A stretch of DNA of 11,046 bases from NCBI GenBank assembly GCA_020430675.1, contig JAGQJJ010000068.1, forward strand, positions 1 through 11,046, given 5' to 3'. Positions 1 to 6,911 of this stretch are shown piece by piece. The translations under genes were made by a program, and so were the position numbers. Each line of letters begins with the position of its first letter. The first letter of the stretch is position 1. The notes under the pieces are model-generated. The model searched no databases and was not told where the DNA came from. It saw only the letters and a program-made list of their open reading frames with translations. This DNA is from Myxococcales bacterium (GTDB taxonomy: Bacteria; Myxococcota; Bradymonadia; UBA7976; UBA1532).

Positions 1-467
1 ACCGCCCCTGGCGTCTCACCCGGCGCGACCAGACAATGCCGCGCCTCGTGCACCCGCCCATCGCCGGCCGACCAGCGCACCCGCGCCGGCACTCGCAGCA
101 ACCCCGCCGGCCAGTCCGACCAGGGCGCGCCGGGCGCCCGGCCCGCATCAAAAGCGGCGCCGAACACGGCAAGCGGCGCCGGCCCCCGCAGATCGCCCAC
201 GCTTTGGGCCTGCAGGTCGGCCAGCGCCGACGTCGCTTCTTCGAAGTCGATGAACCGGCGATCGATGACGGCGCCCTCGGCTTGCAGCGAGAGACCCGCC
301 TCGCGCCACGCAAAGACCGGGGCATCATCAGGCCAGCCCGGCGCCGCGTTTGCGGTGCGCTGCGCGGTCACCCGCAGCAGCACCGGCGCCCCGCGTGCGG
401 CCGCTTCGGCGCAGGCGGCGTCCACATGGTCGGTCGGATCGGCGGGCAGGAAGAACATGTTGTTCAT
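1..467 (-). CDS. menF: Isochorismate synthase-like protein (chorismate-binding family), N-terminal part
   Basis: This frame is open from an ATG at 467 to the left edge, giving about 155 residues with no stop. The translation resembles the N-terminal, non-catalytic half of isochorismate synthases (MenF/EntC/DhbC): an FAWRE strand, an 'aeGavid' strand, a short helix, a 'plavFGAAFD' strand and then a W-x-D-W-P-x-G-L-L-x-V-P segment. In that family the enzyme converts chorismate to isochorismate for menaquinone, siderophore or salicylate synthesis. The catalytic C-terminal chorismate-binding domain lies outside the window, so the exact role cannot be settled; menaquinone is the likeliest in this kind of genome. 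A second ATG at 458 is an alternative start, and neither has a strong ribosome binding site. The gene is divergent from a GbsR-type regulator, and a palindromic site lies just upstream of its start. Confidence 0.65.
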   Translation of the reverse strand, partial: MNNMFFLPADPTDHVDAACAEAAARGAPVLLRVTAQRTANAAPGWPDDAPVFAWREAGLSLQAEGAVIDRRFIDFEEATSALADLQAQSVGDLRGPAPLAVFGAAFDAGRAPGAPWSDWPAGLLRVPARVRWSAGDGRVHEARHCLVAPGETPGA

Positions 468-471
468 GATG

Positions 472-483
472 TCGTGAACAAGT
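472..483. promoter_or_regulatory. Candidate operator, copy 1 (next to the isochorismate synthase start)
   Basis: The 12 bases TCGTGAACAAGT are the exact reverse complement of 578-589 across the same intergenic region. This copy overlaps an 11-base palindrome, AACAA-G-TTGTT, at 477-487. It sits about five bases upstream of the minus-strand ATG at 467 and just downstream of a possible -10 element (490-495), where a bound repressor would block transcription. Assignment to the neighbouring GbsR-like protein is inference. Confidence 0.5.
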
Positions 484-489
484 TGTTGG

Positions 490-518
490 ACTCTAGCGAA
501 GCGCAACACTGGCCGCAA
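490..518 (-). promoter_or_regulatory. Possible sigma-70-type promoter for the isochorismate synthase-like gene
   Basis: Read on the minus strand, TTGCGG (513-518) is followed after exactly 17 bases by TAGAGT (490-495). This gives 3/6 and 4/6 matches to the -35 and -10 consensus. The candidate operator copy at 472-483 lies immediately downstream, around the expected transcription start. The -35 hexamer also overlaps a small hairpin (TGGCC-GCAA-GGCCA, 510-523). Confidence 0.35.
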
Positions 519-577
519 GGCCAATCAAAATGGCCACTCGACGCGCACCACCGAGCTTGCTAGGCTTCAGTCAGTCG

Positions 578-589
578 ACTTGTTCACGA
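578..589. promoter_or_regulatory. Candidate operator, copy 2 (next to the regulator start)
   Basis: ACTTGTTCACGA here is the exact reverse complement of 472-483. It ends 11 bases before the ATG of the GbsR-like regulator at 601, a position that suits negative autoregulation. The two copies face each other across the divergent intergenic region, about 95 bases apart. The role as regulator binding sites is inference. Confidence 0.5.
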
Positions 590-600
590 GCTGAAGAACG

Positions 601-1206
601 ATGCACGAAGAAGACGACCCCGACGAGGTCTCCGCGGGCCCCACGCCCGCCGGCGAAGACGAACGCCTGGTGCGCAGCGTGCTTCGCGTCTGCGACGCCG
701 TCGGCACCTTCATCGAGTATTGGGGCTTCAAGGCCATCCACGGCCGCGTCTGGGCGCTGCTCGCGCTGCGGGCCGAGCCCATGGCCCAGATCGAGATCGC
801 CCAGATGCTGGGCGTCAGCCGCTCATTGATCAGCGGCGCCATCGCCGAGCTGACCACGCATGGCCTGGTGCGCGCGGTCGGCGACCATCGCAACGCGCCC
901 TATATCGCGGTGATGGACTTCTGGCCTACGATCGCCGACGTGCTGCGCAGCCGCGAGTGGATGCTGCTGGAGCAGGCCCGCCTGGCGCTCGAAGCCGCGG
1001 TGCAGGCCGCCGAACGATCGGCCGAGGCGGGCACGCCGGTGCGCTTCGACGTGGGCCGCATGCAGATCCTGCTGGCGTTGACCGAGCTGGGCCAGACACT
1101 GTTGCGCACGCTGATCAGCGCCCGCGCCCCCCGCGTGCCCGAGCGCCTCGGCGGCTGGCTGCGCGGCGCGACCGGCCTGGTGCGCAAACTGCGCCGCGCC
1201 GTATAG
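601..1206 (+). CDS. GbsR/MarR-family transcriptional regulator
   Basis: This 201-residue protein is a GbsR-like (COG1510-type) winged-helix DNA-binding protein. Residues about 35-50 carry the family's E-Y-W-G-F-K-x-I-H-G-R-V-W signature. The helix-turn-helix (about 61-90: [20 protein letters not shown]) and a wing (about 90-103) follow, then a D-x-W-x-x-I...R-x-R-E-W segment and a long dimerisation helix rich in Ala, Glu and Leu. The first 20 residues are acidic and probably disordered. Family members usually repress transport or metabolic genes in response to a small molecule. The gene is divergent from the isochorismate synthase-like gene, and copies of one inverted motif lie next to both start codons, so it probably controls that gene and itself. 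The effector cannot be read from the sequence. The ATG at 601 has no strong Shine-Dalgarno sequence. Confidence 0.85.
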   Translation: MHEEDDPDEVSAGPTPAGEDERLVRSVLRVCDAVGTFIEYWGFKAIHGRVWALLALRAEPMAQIEIAQMLGVSRSLISGAIAELTTHGLVRAVGDHRNAPYIAVMDFWPTIADVLRSREWMLLEQARLALEAAVQAAERSAEAGTPVRFDVGRMQILLALTELGQTLLRTLISARAPRVPERLGGWLRGATGLVRKLRRAV

Positions 1207-1218
1207 GCGGTTTGAGCT

Positions 1219-1237
1219 GCGATCCGCCGCGGATCGC
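1219..1237 (+). terminator. Hairpin after the regulator gene, possible weak terminator
   Basis: GCGATCCG (1219-1226) and CGGATCGC (1230-1237) form a perfect 8-bp stem with a 3-base loop, 12 bases after the regulator stop codon. No T-run follows, so it is not a classic intrinsic terminator. It could be a weak terminator or 3'-end stabiliser upstream of the ribosomal operon promoter. Confidence 0.35.
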
Positions 1238-1257
1238 GCATCTTGCGCCCGGTGGGC

Positions 1258-1286
1258 TTGACCCGCTCCCGCCCTTCGGGTATATC
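1258..1286 (+). promoter_or_regulatory. Sigma-70-type promoter of the rplM operon
   Basis: TTGACC (1258-1263) and TATATC (1281-1286) are separated by exactly 17 bases, giving 5/6 and 4/6 matches to the consensus. The expected start near 1293 would leave an untranslated leader of about 60 bases before rplM. It lies downstream of the hairpin that follows the regulator gene, which suits the start of a new transcription unit. Confidence 0.6.
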
Positions 1287-1301
1287 GCACCGCCCTGTTT
1301 T

Positions 1302-1334
1302 CCACGGCCCTCGTCCGCCTTGTTTCGTGGGGCC
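1302..1334 (+). promoter_or_regulatory. rplM leader with alternative stem-loops
   Basis: In the predicted leader, CCACG (1302-1306) can pair with CGTGG (1326-1330). GGCCC (1306-1310) can instead pair with GGGCC (1330-1334). Bases 1306 and 1330 are shared, so the two stems exclude each other. In E. coli, L13 represses its own rplM-rpsI mRNA through the leader; whether this leader does the same is inference from position only. Confidence 0.25.
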
Positions 1335-1355
1335 GAGAGTTCATCGAGGTTTCGA

Positions 1356-1814
1356 ATGTATACGCGCTCCACTCCCGTGGCCGAGGCGATCGAGAACCGC
1401 AAGTGGTTCGTGGTCGACCTGGAAGGCCAGCCGGTGGGTCGGGCGGCGGCGCGCATCGCGCATATCCTGCGCGGCAAGCACAAGCCGACCTACACCCCCC
1501 ACATCGATGACGGCGACTTCATCATCGCGGTCAACGCCAGCAAGCTGAAGCTCACCGGCAAGAAGCTGGCCGACAAGAAGTACTACCGCCACACCGGCTT
1601 CGTCGGCGGGCTCAAGGAAGCCACCGCCTCCGAGGTGCTCGCGCAAGACCCCGAGCGGGTGCTGCGCAAGGCGGTCAAGGGCATGCTGGCCCGCGGTCCC
1701 CTGGGCCGGGCGCAGCTGCGCAAGCTGAAGGTCTACGCCGCGGCCGAGCATCCGCATCAGGCGCAGACGCCCGAGACGCTGGATCTGACGACGGTCCTGG
1801 TCACCAGCAAGTAA
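1356..1814 (+). CDS. rplM: 50S ribosomal protein L13
   Basis: This 152-residue protein is bacterial L13, a component of the large ribosomal subunit that acts early in its assembly. The core is highly characteristic: W-F-V-V-D near residue 20, [23 protein letters not shown]-x-x-V-N-A-S-K-L-x-L-T-G-K-K and K-x-Y-Y-R-H-T-G. The C-terminal region contains [10 protein letters not shown] and [12 protein letters not shown]. The length is slightly above the usual 140-150 because of a few extra C-terminal residues. The ATG at 1356 is preceded by GAGGT at 1346-1350, five bases away, which decides the start; the frame stays open further upstream but that part overlaps the regulator gene. rpsI follows after 139 bases, the classic rplM-rpsI pair. 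Confidence 0.97.
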   Translation: MYTRSTPVAEAIENRKWFVVDLEGQPVGRAAARIAHILRGKHKPTYTPHIDDGDFIIAVNASKLKLTGKKLADKKYYRHTGFVGGLKEATASEVLAQDPERVLRKAVKGMLARGPLGRAQLRKLKVYAAAEHPHQAQTPETLDLTTVLVTSK

Positions 1815-1843
1815 GCTGCTGGCCGCAAATCGCTTTGTTTTTT
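1804..1843 (+). terminator. Hairpin over the rplM stop with a downstream T-run
   Basis: CCAGCA (1804-1809) and TGCTGG (1817-1822) form a 6-bp stem across the rplM stop codon. A T-rich run (1834-1843) follows 11 bases later, preceded by a tiny CAAA/TTTG stem. The distance is too long for a canonical intrinsic terminator. It may be a weak attenuator between rplM and rpsI, or chance. Confidence 0.2.
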
Positions 1844-1886
1844 GAACATTTGAAATTCTTTCGCGCGCGCACGCTTTTGACAATCG

Positions 1887-1903
1887 CCCCGGCGAGCCCG
1901 GGG
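1887..1903 (+). promoter_or_regulatory. GC hairpin in the rpsI leader
   Basis: CCCCGG (1887-1892) and CCGGGG (1898-1903) form a perfect 6-bp stem with loop CGAGC, about 50 bases before the rpsI start. An isolated TTGACA (1877-1882) lies just upstream, but no acceptable -10 hexamer follows at 16-18 bases, so I do not call a promoter. A role in processing or in balancing L13 and S9 expression is possible but unproven. Confidence 0.25.
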
Positions 1904-1953
1904 TTCAAATCGGCCCAAGGCCGGGCGCGCGCGACACGGTGGAGAGTTCGATC

Positions 1954-2352
1954 ATGATCGAGCAGCCCGAACAGTCCCAGGGCGTCGGCCGCCGCAAGGT
2001 TGCGGTGGCCCGCGTCTATCTTCGCGCCGGCAGTGGCAACGTGACCATCAACGGCCGCGCGTTTGAAGAGTACCTGCACCGCCCCACGCTGCGCATGGCC
2101 GTCCTGCAGCCCTTTGAGGTCACCGAGACCATGGGCCAGTTCGACACCATCATCAACGTGCGCGGCGGCGGCCTGAGCGGCCAGGCCGGGGCGATTCGCC
2201 ACGGCATCACCCGCGCGCTGATGGACCACGACCCCGAGCTGCGCAAGCCGCTCAAGCGGGCCGGCTTTGTCACCCGCGACGCCCGCGAGGTCGAGCGCAA
2301 GAAGTACGGCCAGCCGGGCGCGCGCAAGCGCTTCCAGTTCAGCAAGCGCTGA
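1954..2352 (+). CDS. rpsI: 30S ribosomal protein S9
   Basis: This 132-residue protein is bacterial S9. Its C-terminal tail reaches the P site of the small subunit and contacts tRNA. Visible signatures are [12 protein letters not shown] near the start, [27 protein letters not shown], and the invariant basic end [17 protein letters not shown]. The ATG at 1954 has GGAGAG at 1941-1946 seven bases upstream. An in-frame GTG at 1939 would include the Shine-Dalgarno sequence inside the gene and is rejected. argC begins eight bases after the stop codon. Confidence 0.97.
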   Translation: MIEQPEQSQGVGRRKVAVARVYLRAGSGNVTINGRAFEEYLHRPTLRMAVLQPFEVTETMGQFDTIINVRGGGLSGQAGAIRHGITRALMDHDPELRKPLKRAGFVTRDAREVERKKYGQPGARKRFQFSKR

Positions 2353-2360
2353 GCCCCGCC

Positions 2361-3386
2361 ATGGCTTCGCCGGTCCGCGTCGCCCTCGTCGGGGCCAGCG
2401 GCTATACCGGCCTCGAAGCGCTCCGCCTGCTGCGGCGGCATCCCGCGGTGCAGCTCACCGCGTTGTATGCCGACAAGTCGGCGGGGCGCGCGATGGCCGA
2501 GAGCGCCCCGGCTTTCACCGGGATCGACCTGCCGCCCATCGAGCGCTTCGACGCCGACGCGGCGGCGGCTGCGGCCGAGTTCGCCTTCCTCGCCCTGCCC
2601 CATGGCACCGCCCAGACGGCGACCGCCGCGCTGCTTGAACGCGGCGTGCGGGTCATCGACCTGAGCGCCGATCACCGCTTCGATGATCCCGCGTTCTATG
2701 CGGCCATCTATGGCGCGCATGCGCACCCCGAGTCGCTGGCGCGCACGGTGTACGGCCTGCCCGAGCACAACCGCGCGGCGATTCGCTCGGCGGCGCTCAT
2801 CGGCTGCCCCGGGTGCTACCCCACCAGCGTCATCCTGGCGTCCGGGCCGGCGTTGTTCGCCGGGTTGCTCGATCGCGCCGAGGTGATCGCCGACTGCAAG
2901 TCGGGCGTCAGCGGCGCGGGGCGCTCGCCGTCGGCGGGCACGCATTTCCCCGAGACCAGCGAAGGCCTGCACGCCTACAAGACGCTGGCCCATCGCCACG
3001 CGCCCGAGATGAGCCGCGCGCTGCGGGGCGCCCGGGTGGCCTTCGTGCCGCATCTGGTGCCGATCAACCGCGGCATCCTCTCGACGGTCTACCTGCGCCT
3101 GCGCGCCGGCGTCGACGCGGATGAAGTGCGCGCGGTGTATACGAAGGCATACGCCGACGAGCCCTTCACCCACCTGCTGCCCGCCGGTGCGCACCCCGAC
3201 CCGCGCCATGTGCGCGGCACCAACCACTGCCACCTGGGTCTGTTTGTCGACGGCGATCTGCTGGTCGTGCAGTCAGCGATCGACAACCTGGGCAAAGGCG
3301 CCGCCGGCCAGGCGGTGCAGTGCTTCAACTTGATGGCCGACCGGCCCGAGGTCTGTGGACTGACCGACACGGCCGTCTTTCCCTGA
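2361..3386 (+). CDS. argC: N-acetyl-gamma-glutamyl-phosphate reductase
   Basis: This 341-residue cytoplasmic enzyme reduces N-acetyl-glutamyl phosphate to N-acetylglutamate semialdehyde with NADPH, the third step of arginine biosynthesis. The N-terminal NADP-binding motif GASGYTG is at residues 11-17. The catalytic Cys is C152 in G-C-Y-P-T-S; a second Cys (C149) sits three residues before it, in the arrangement C-P-G-C. The H-R-H-x-P-E motif with the active-site His is at about 211-216. V-P-H-L-V-P-I-N-R-G-I and the C-terminal D-N-L-G-K-G-A-A-G-Q-A-V-Q motif are also present, and the length matches the short ArgC type. It starts eight bases after rpsI without a clear ribosome binding site, suggesting coupling to S9 translation. 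Its stop codon overlaps the next ATG by one base (TGATG). Confidence 0.96.
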   Translation: MASPVRVALVGASGYTGLEALRLLRRHPAVQLTALYADKSAGRAMAESAPAFTGIDLPPIERFDADAAAAAAEFAFLALPHGTAQTATAALLERGVRVIDLSADHRFDDPAFYAAIYGAHAHPESLARTVYGLPEHNRAAIRSAALIGCPGCYPTSVILASGPALFAGLLDRAEVIADCKSGVSGAGRSPSAGTHFPETSEGLHAYKTLAHRHAPEMSRALRGARVAFVPHLVPINRGILSTVYLRLRAGVDADEVRAVYTKAYADEPFTHLLPAGAHPDPRHVRGTNHCHLGLFVDGDLLVVQSAIDNLGKGAAGQAVQCFNLMADRPEVCGLTDTAVFP

Positions 3387-3789
3387 TGTGCGGCCCGCTC
3401 CTCGCGGTGCTGGTGCTGCTGCCGGCCATCGAGCTGTGGCTGCTGATCGAGGTCGGCGCCCGCATCGGCGGCGGGCCGACCGTTCTGCTCGTCTTTTTGA
3501 CCGCCGCGGTCGGCGTGACGCTTGCCCGTGGGCAAGGGCTGGCGGTGCTCGACCGCCTGCGCCGCGGTGAGGTGCCGGCCGACGCGGCGCTGCTCGATGG
3601 GCCGATGCTGGCGCTGGCCGCGCTCTGCCTGCTGCTGCCGGGCCTGATCACCGACACGATCGGCGCGCTGCTGTTGATTCCACCGCTGCGCCGCGTCGCC
3701 GCCCGTGCGCTGGTGCGCCGGTTCGGTCGCCCGCGCGGCGGGCCGGGCGGTCCAGGGGACGACGAGACGATCATCGTCGTGCGGCGGCG

Positions 3790-3793
<4 letters not shown>
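3386..3793 (+). CDS. fxsA: FxsA-family membrane protein
   Basis: This 135-residue integral membrane protein belongs to the FxsA family, named after the E. coli suppressor of phage T7 exclusion by the F plasmid; the biochemical role is poorly known. About three hydrophobic segments are visible: residues 4-24 (LLAVLVLLPAIELWLLIEV), 30-50 and 75-102. The family hallmarks are present: P-x-x-E-x-W-L-L-I-E-V-G near the start, 'G.tlARgQGL' in the middle, and L-L-P-G-L-I-T-D-T-I-G-A-L-L-L-I-P-P-L-R at the end of the hydrophobic part. The tail is Gly/Pro-rich and then charged (D-D-E-T-I-I-V-V-R-R-R). The ATG overlaps the argC stop by one base. The stop lies inside the GTGA that starts the next gene, so translation of the three genes is probably linked. 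Confidence 0.85.
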
Positions 3794-4812
<1,019 letters not shown>

Positions 4813-4817
4813 GCAAG

Positions 4818-5207
4818 CTAATCGGGGTCCGGCAGCGTATCGGCGGGCCGGTCGGTCAGCCAGCGGGCCACCAGCTCGTGCATCGCTTCCAGGCGGAACG
4901 GCTTGCCGAGAAAGCCATCGGGGCCGGCGGCGTCGATCTCGCGCAGCTGCTCGGGGCCCGAGAAGGCGCTGACCACCACGATGGGCGCCGGGGTGACCGC
5001 GCGCAGCGCGGCGAGCGCCGCCGCGCCCGAGAGCCGCGGGGTGCGCCAGTCGAGCAGGATCAGATCGGGCGCCAGGTCGGCGAGCGCGTCGAGCGCAGCC
5101 TGACCATCGGGCACCGACTCGACGCGATGGCCCATCGCCCGGATGGTCGCTTCGATGACCCGCTGATTGGCCGCATCGTCCTCCACGAGCAGGACGAGGC
5201 CGCTCAC
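4818..5207 (-). CDS. Stand-alone response regulator receiver protein (CheY-like)
   Basis: This 129-residue protein is a single receiver domain without an output domain. The acidic pocket is E9-D10-D11, the phospho-acceptor is D53 (LILLDWRTPRLSG), the switch Ser is S80 (VVVSAFSG), and the conserved Lys is K102 (G-K-P-F). All key residues are intact, so it should be phosphorylatable. It starts with GTG at 5207, and GTGA is shared with the stop of the upstream histidine kinase gene, so the two are translationally coupled. The likely role is acceptor of phosphate from that kinase, working by protein-protein contact or as a phosphorelay intermediate. The short tail after residue 118 is acidic and Pro-rich. 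It converges with the sigma-54 activator gene. Confidence 0.93.
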   Translation of the reverse strand: MSGLVLLVEDDAANQRVIEATIRAMGHRVESVPDGQAALDALADLAPDLILLDWRTPRLSGAAALAALRAVTPAPIVVVSAFSGPEQLREIDAAGPDGFLGKPFRLEAMHELVARWLTDRPADTLPDPD

Positions 5208-6766
5208 GACACCCGCTCCGAAAGCGGCGCGGGGATGCGCAGCCGAAAGGTCGAGCCCTCTCCGGGCGTGCTGCTGACCGAGAGCTCGCCGTTCATCGCC
5301 TCCGCCAGATACCGCGCGTGGGCCAGGCCGAGGCCCAGGCCCCCGTGCGAGCGGGTCAGCGCCGGCTGGGCCTGATAGAACTCGCCAAAGATGAAGTCGA
5401 GATGCTCGCGCTCGATGCCAACGCCCGAATCGGTGACGGAGACGTCGAGCATCTCGGCGGTCCAGGCGGCGTGCATGACCACCGAGCCATGCGGCGTGTA
5501 GGTGACCGCGTTCTCAACCAGCCGCTGCAAGATCTGCTCGACGCGGGTGCCGTCGCAGAGCACCGAGGCGGGCAGGTCGGGGTCCAGCTCAAGGCGCATC
5601 TCAACCGGCGCATCGCCCATCAGGCGGCGGCCGGCGTCGACGACCTGGCTGAGCAGCGCGCGCAGCGTGGTCGGGCGGGGTTGCGGCACGACCGGCTCGG
5701 CGCGCAGGCGCTGAAAGTCGAGGATGCTCTCAACCACGCGGTGCAGGCGCTGGCCGCTCTCGTGGATCAGCTCGATCGCCTCGCGCTGATTGGCGTCGAG
5801 GTGCTCTTCCTTGCGCAGCAGCAACCGCGCATACCCCAGGATGGGCGTCAGCGGCGTGCGCAGCTCGTGGCTGACGACATCGAGGAACTGCCGCTTGAGG
5901 CGGTTGGCGGCCTCCAGCGCCACCAGGGCCCGTGAGCGCTCGGCGATCTGGCGGCGCAGCTCGGCGTTGAGCGCCCGCACATGCTCTTCTTGCTCGCGCC
6001 GCGGCGTGATGTCGCGCAGCACCGCCACCCCGCCGCGCGGCAGGCCATCGACGCTGAACGGACGAATATTGGCGCTCAGCCAGCGACCGGCCTGCCCGTC
6101 GACCTGCAGGAAGATCTCGGCGCCGTCGACCACATCGCCGCGCGCCGCACGCACCCAGGGCTGGGTATCGCGCGGCATGGGCGTGCGGGCGTCCTCATCG
6201 AAGAACCACGCCTCGCCGGCGGCCGAGAGCGCCTCGCGCAGCCGCCCGCCCAGCATCTTTTCGGCCGCGGGGTTGCTCATCTTGACCAGGCCGCCCTGCT
6301 CGATTACCACCACCGCGTCGGCCAGGCTTTCGAGCACCGATTGCAGCAGGTTGCGCTGCTCGAAAAGCTCGCGTTCGGTGCGCTTCTGAGCCACCGCCGC
6401 GTGCAGCGCCCGGGCCAGGCGGGCGCTGTCGACCTCGGGCTTCATCAGGTAGTCGGCGGCGCCGGCGTCGAGGGCCTCGAAGCCGACGGCTTCGTCGAGC
6501 ACGCCGGTCAGCACCAGCACCGCGACATGCGGCGCGACCTGCACCAGATGCATGACCGCGTCGACACCGCGCGACTCGGGCAGGGTCAGGTCGAGCAGCA
6601 CCGCGTCGAAGTGCTCGTCCTGCAGGGCGACGACGGCATCCGAGAACGTGCGCACCCATTTGAGGGCGATCTGAAGGTGCGAGACCCCCGAGAGCAGCGC
6701 GCCGATCAGGTCGGCATCGCCCCGGTTGTCTTCGACGAGCAGCACGCTCAACAGCGCCCTGGTCAT
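5204..6766 (-). CDS. Hybrid sensor histidine kinase (REC-PAS-HisKA-HATPase)
   Basis: This 520-residue cytoplasmic kinase shows no membrane segment. An N-terminal receiver domain (about 6-125) has E12-D13, phospho-acceptor D59 (VLLDLTLPESRG), T87 and K109. A PAS domain (about 140-255) ends in the typical R-D-I-T-x-R-R-E. A coiled segment then leads to HisKA with phospho-acceptor H300 (VVSHELRTPLTPILGYARLL). The ATPase domain carries the N-box N419 (LVENAVTYTP), the G1 box D446-S-G-V-G and the G2 box G-G-L-G-L-G-L-A. The ATG at 6766 is chosen because the receiver fold starts right after it and GAGGAG lies ten bases upstream. Open codons further upstream would run into the divergent cyclase gene. 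The receiver-first layout suggests input from another kinase as well as PAS sensing, with output to the coupled downstream receiver. Confidence 0.92.
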   Translation of the reverse strand: MTRALLSVLLVEDNRGDADLIGALLSGVSHLQIALKWVRTFSDAVVALQDEHFDAVLLDLTLPESRGVDAVMHLVQVAPHVAVLVLTGVLDEAVGFEALDAGAADYLMKPEVDSARLARALHAAVAQKRTERELFEQRNLLQSVLESLADAVVVIEQGGLVKMSNPAAEKMLGGRLREALSAAGEAWFFDEDARTPMPRDTQPWVRAARGDVVDGAEIFLQVDGQAGRWLSANIRPFSVDGLPRGGVAVLRDITPRREQEEHVRALNAELRRQIAERSRALVALEAANRLKRQFLDVVSHELRTPLTPILGYARLLLRKEEHLDANQREAIELIHESGQRLHRVVESILDFQRLRAEPVVPQPRPTTLRALLSQVVDAGRRLMGDAPVEMRLELDPDLPASVLCDGTRVEQILQRLVENAVTYTPHGSVVMHAAWTAEMLDVSVTDSGVGIEREHLDFIFGEFYQAQPALTRSHGGLGLGLAHARYLAEAMNGELSVSSTPGEGSTFRLRIPAPLSERVS

Positions 6767-6807
6767 GCCGAGCACACTCCTCGCCTGCCCACCATCCTCC
6801 TTCCCAT

Positions 6808-6836
6808 CCTTTAGCTTGCCCCATGCGCCAGGGCAA
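6808..6836 (-). promoter_or_regulatory. Possible promoter of the kinase-receiver operon with an embedded palindrome
   Basis: On the minus strand TTGCCC (6831-6836) and TAAAGG (6808-6813) are spaced by 17 bases, with 4/6 and 3/6 consensus matches. A perfect inverted repeat TTGCCC-N9-GGGCAA (6816-6836) fills the space between the two hexamers and includes the -35. Such a 21-base palindrome could be a regulator site. Confidence 0.35.
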
Positions 6837-6911
6837 ATCGGGGGCGGCAGATTTCTTGCCGGCGCGCCCGGGCCGAGCGACGATAGGTGGGTCGAGGTAT
6901 GAAAGGTACCC

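Noticed and set aside
36..563. Plus-strand open frame of 175 residues at the left end.
   Set aside because: The translation is low-complexity Arg/Pro/Gly typical of GC-rich shadows. The opposite strand gives a coherent isochorismate synthase-like protein.
720..1355. Open frame running through the regulator gene into rplM, as if L13 had a long N-terminal extension.
   Set aside because: The upstream part is a shadow of the regulator in another frame with Arg/Ala/Pro-rich translation. L13 homology starts at the ATG at 1356, which has its own GAGGT ribosome binding site and a promoter in front.
1877..1910. TTGACA as the -35 of an internal rpsI promoter.
   Set aside because: No reasonable -10 hexamer lies 16-18 bases downstream; the nearest AT-rich hexamer is about 22 bases away.
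1898..1916. GGTTCAAATC, resembling the T-arm of a tRNA, between rplM and rpsI.
   Set aside because: The flanking bases do not form a five-base-pair T-stem, and no acceptor, D or anticodon arms are present upstream.
2016..3233. Minus-strand open frame of about 405 codons opposite rpsI and argC.
   Set aside because: It lies antisense to two unmistakable conserved genes, and its translation is rich in Arg, Ala, Gly and His with no recognisable fold.
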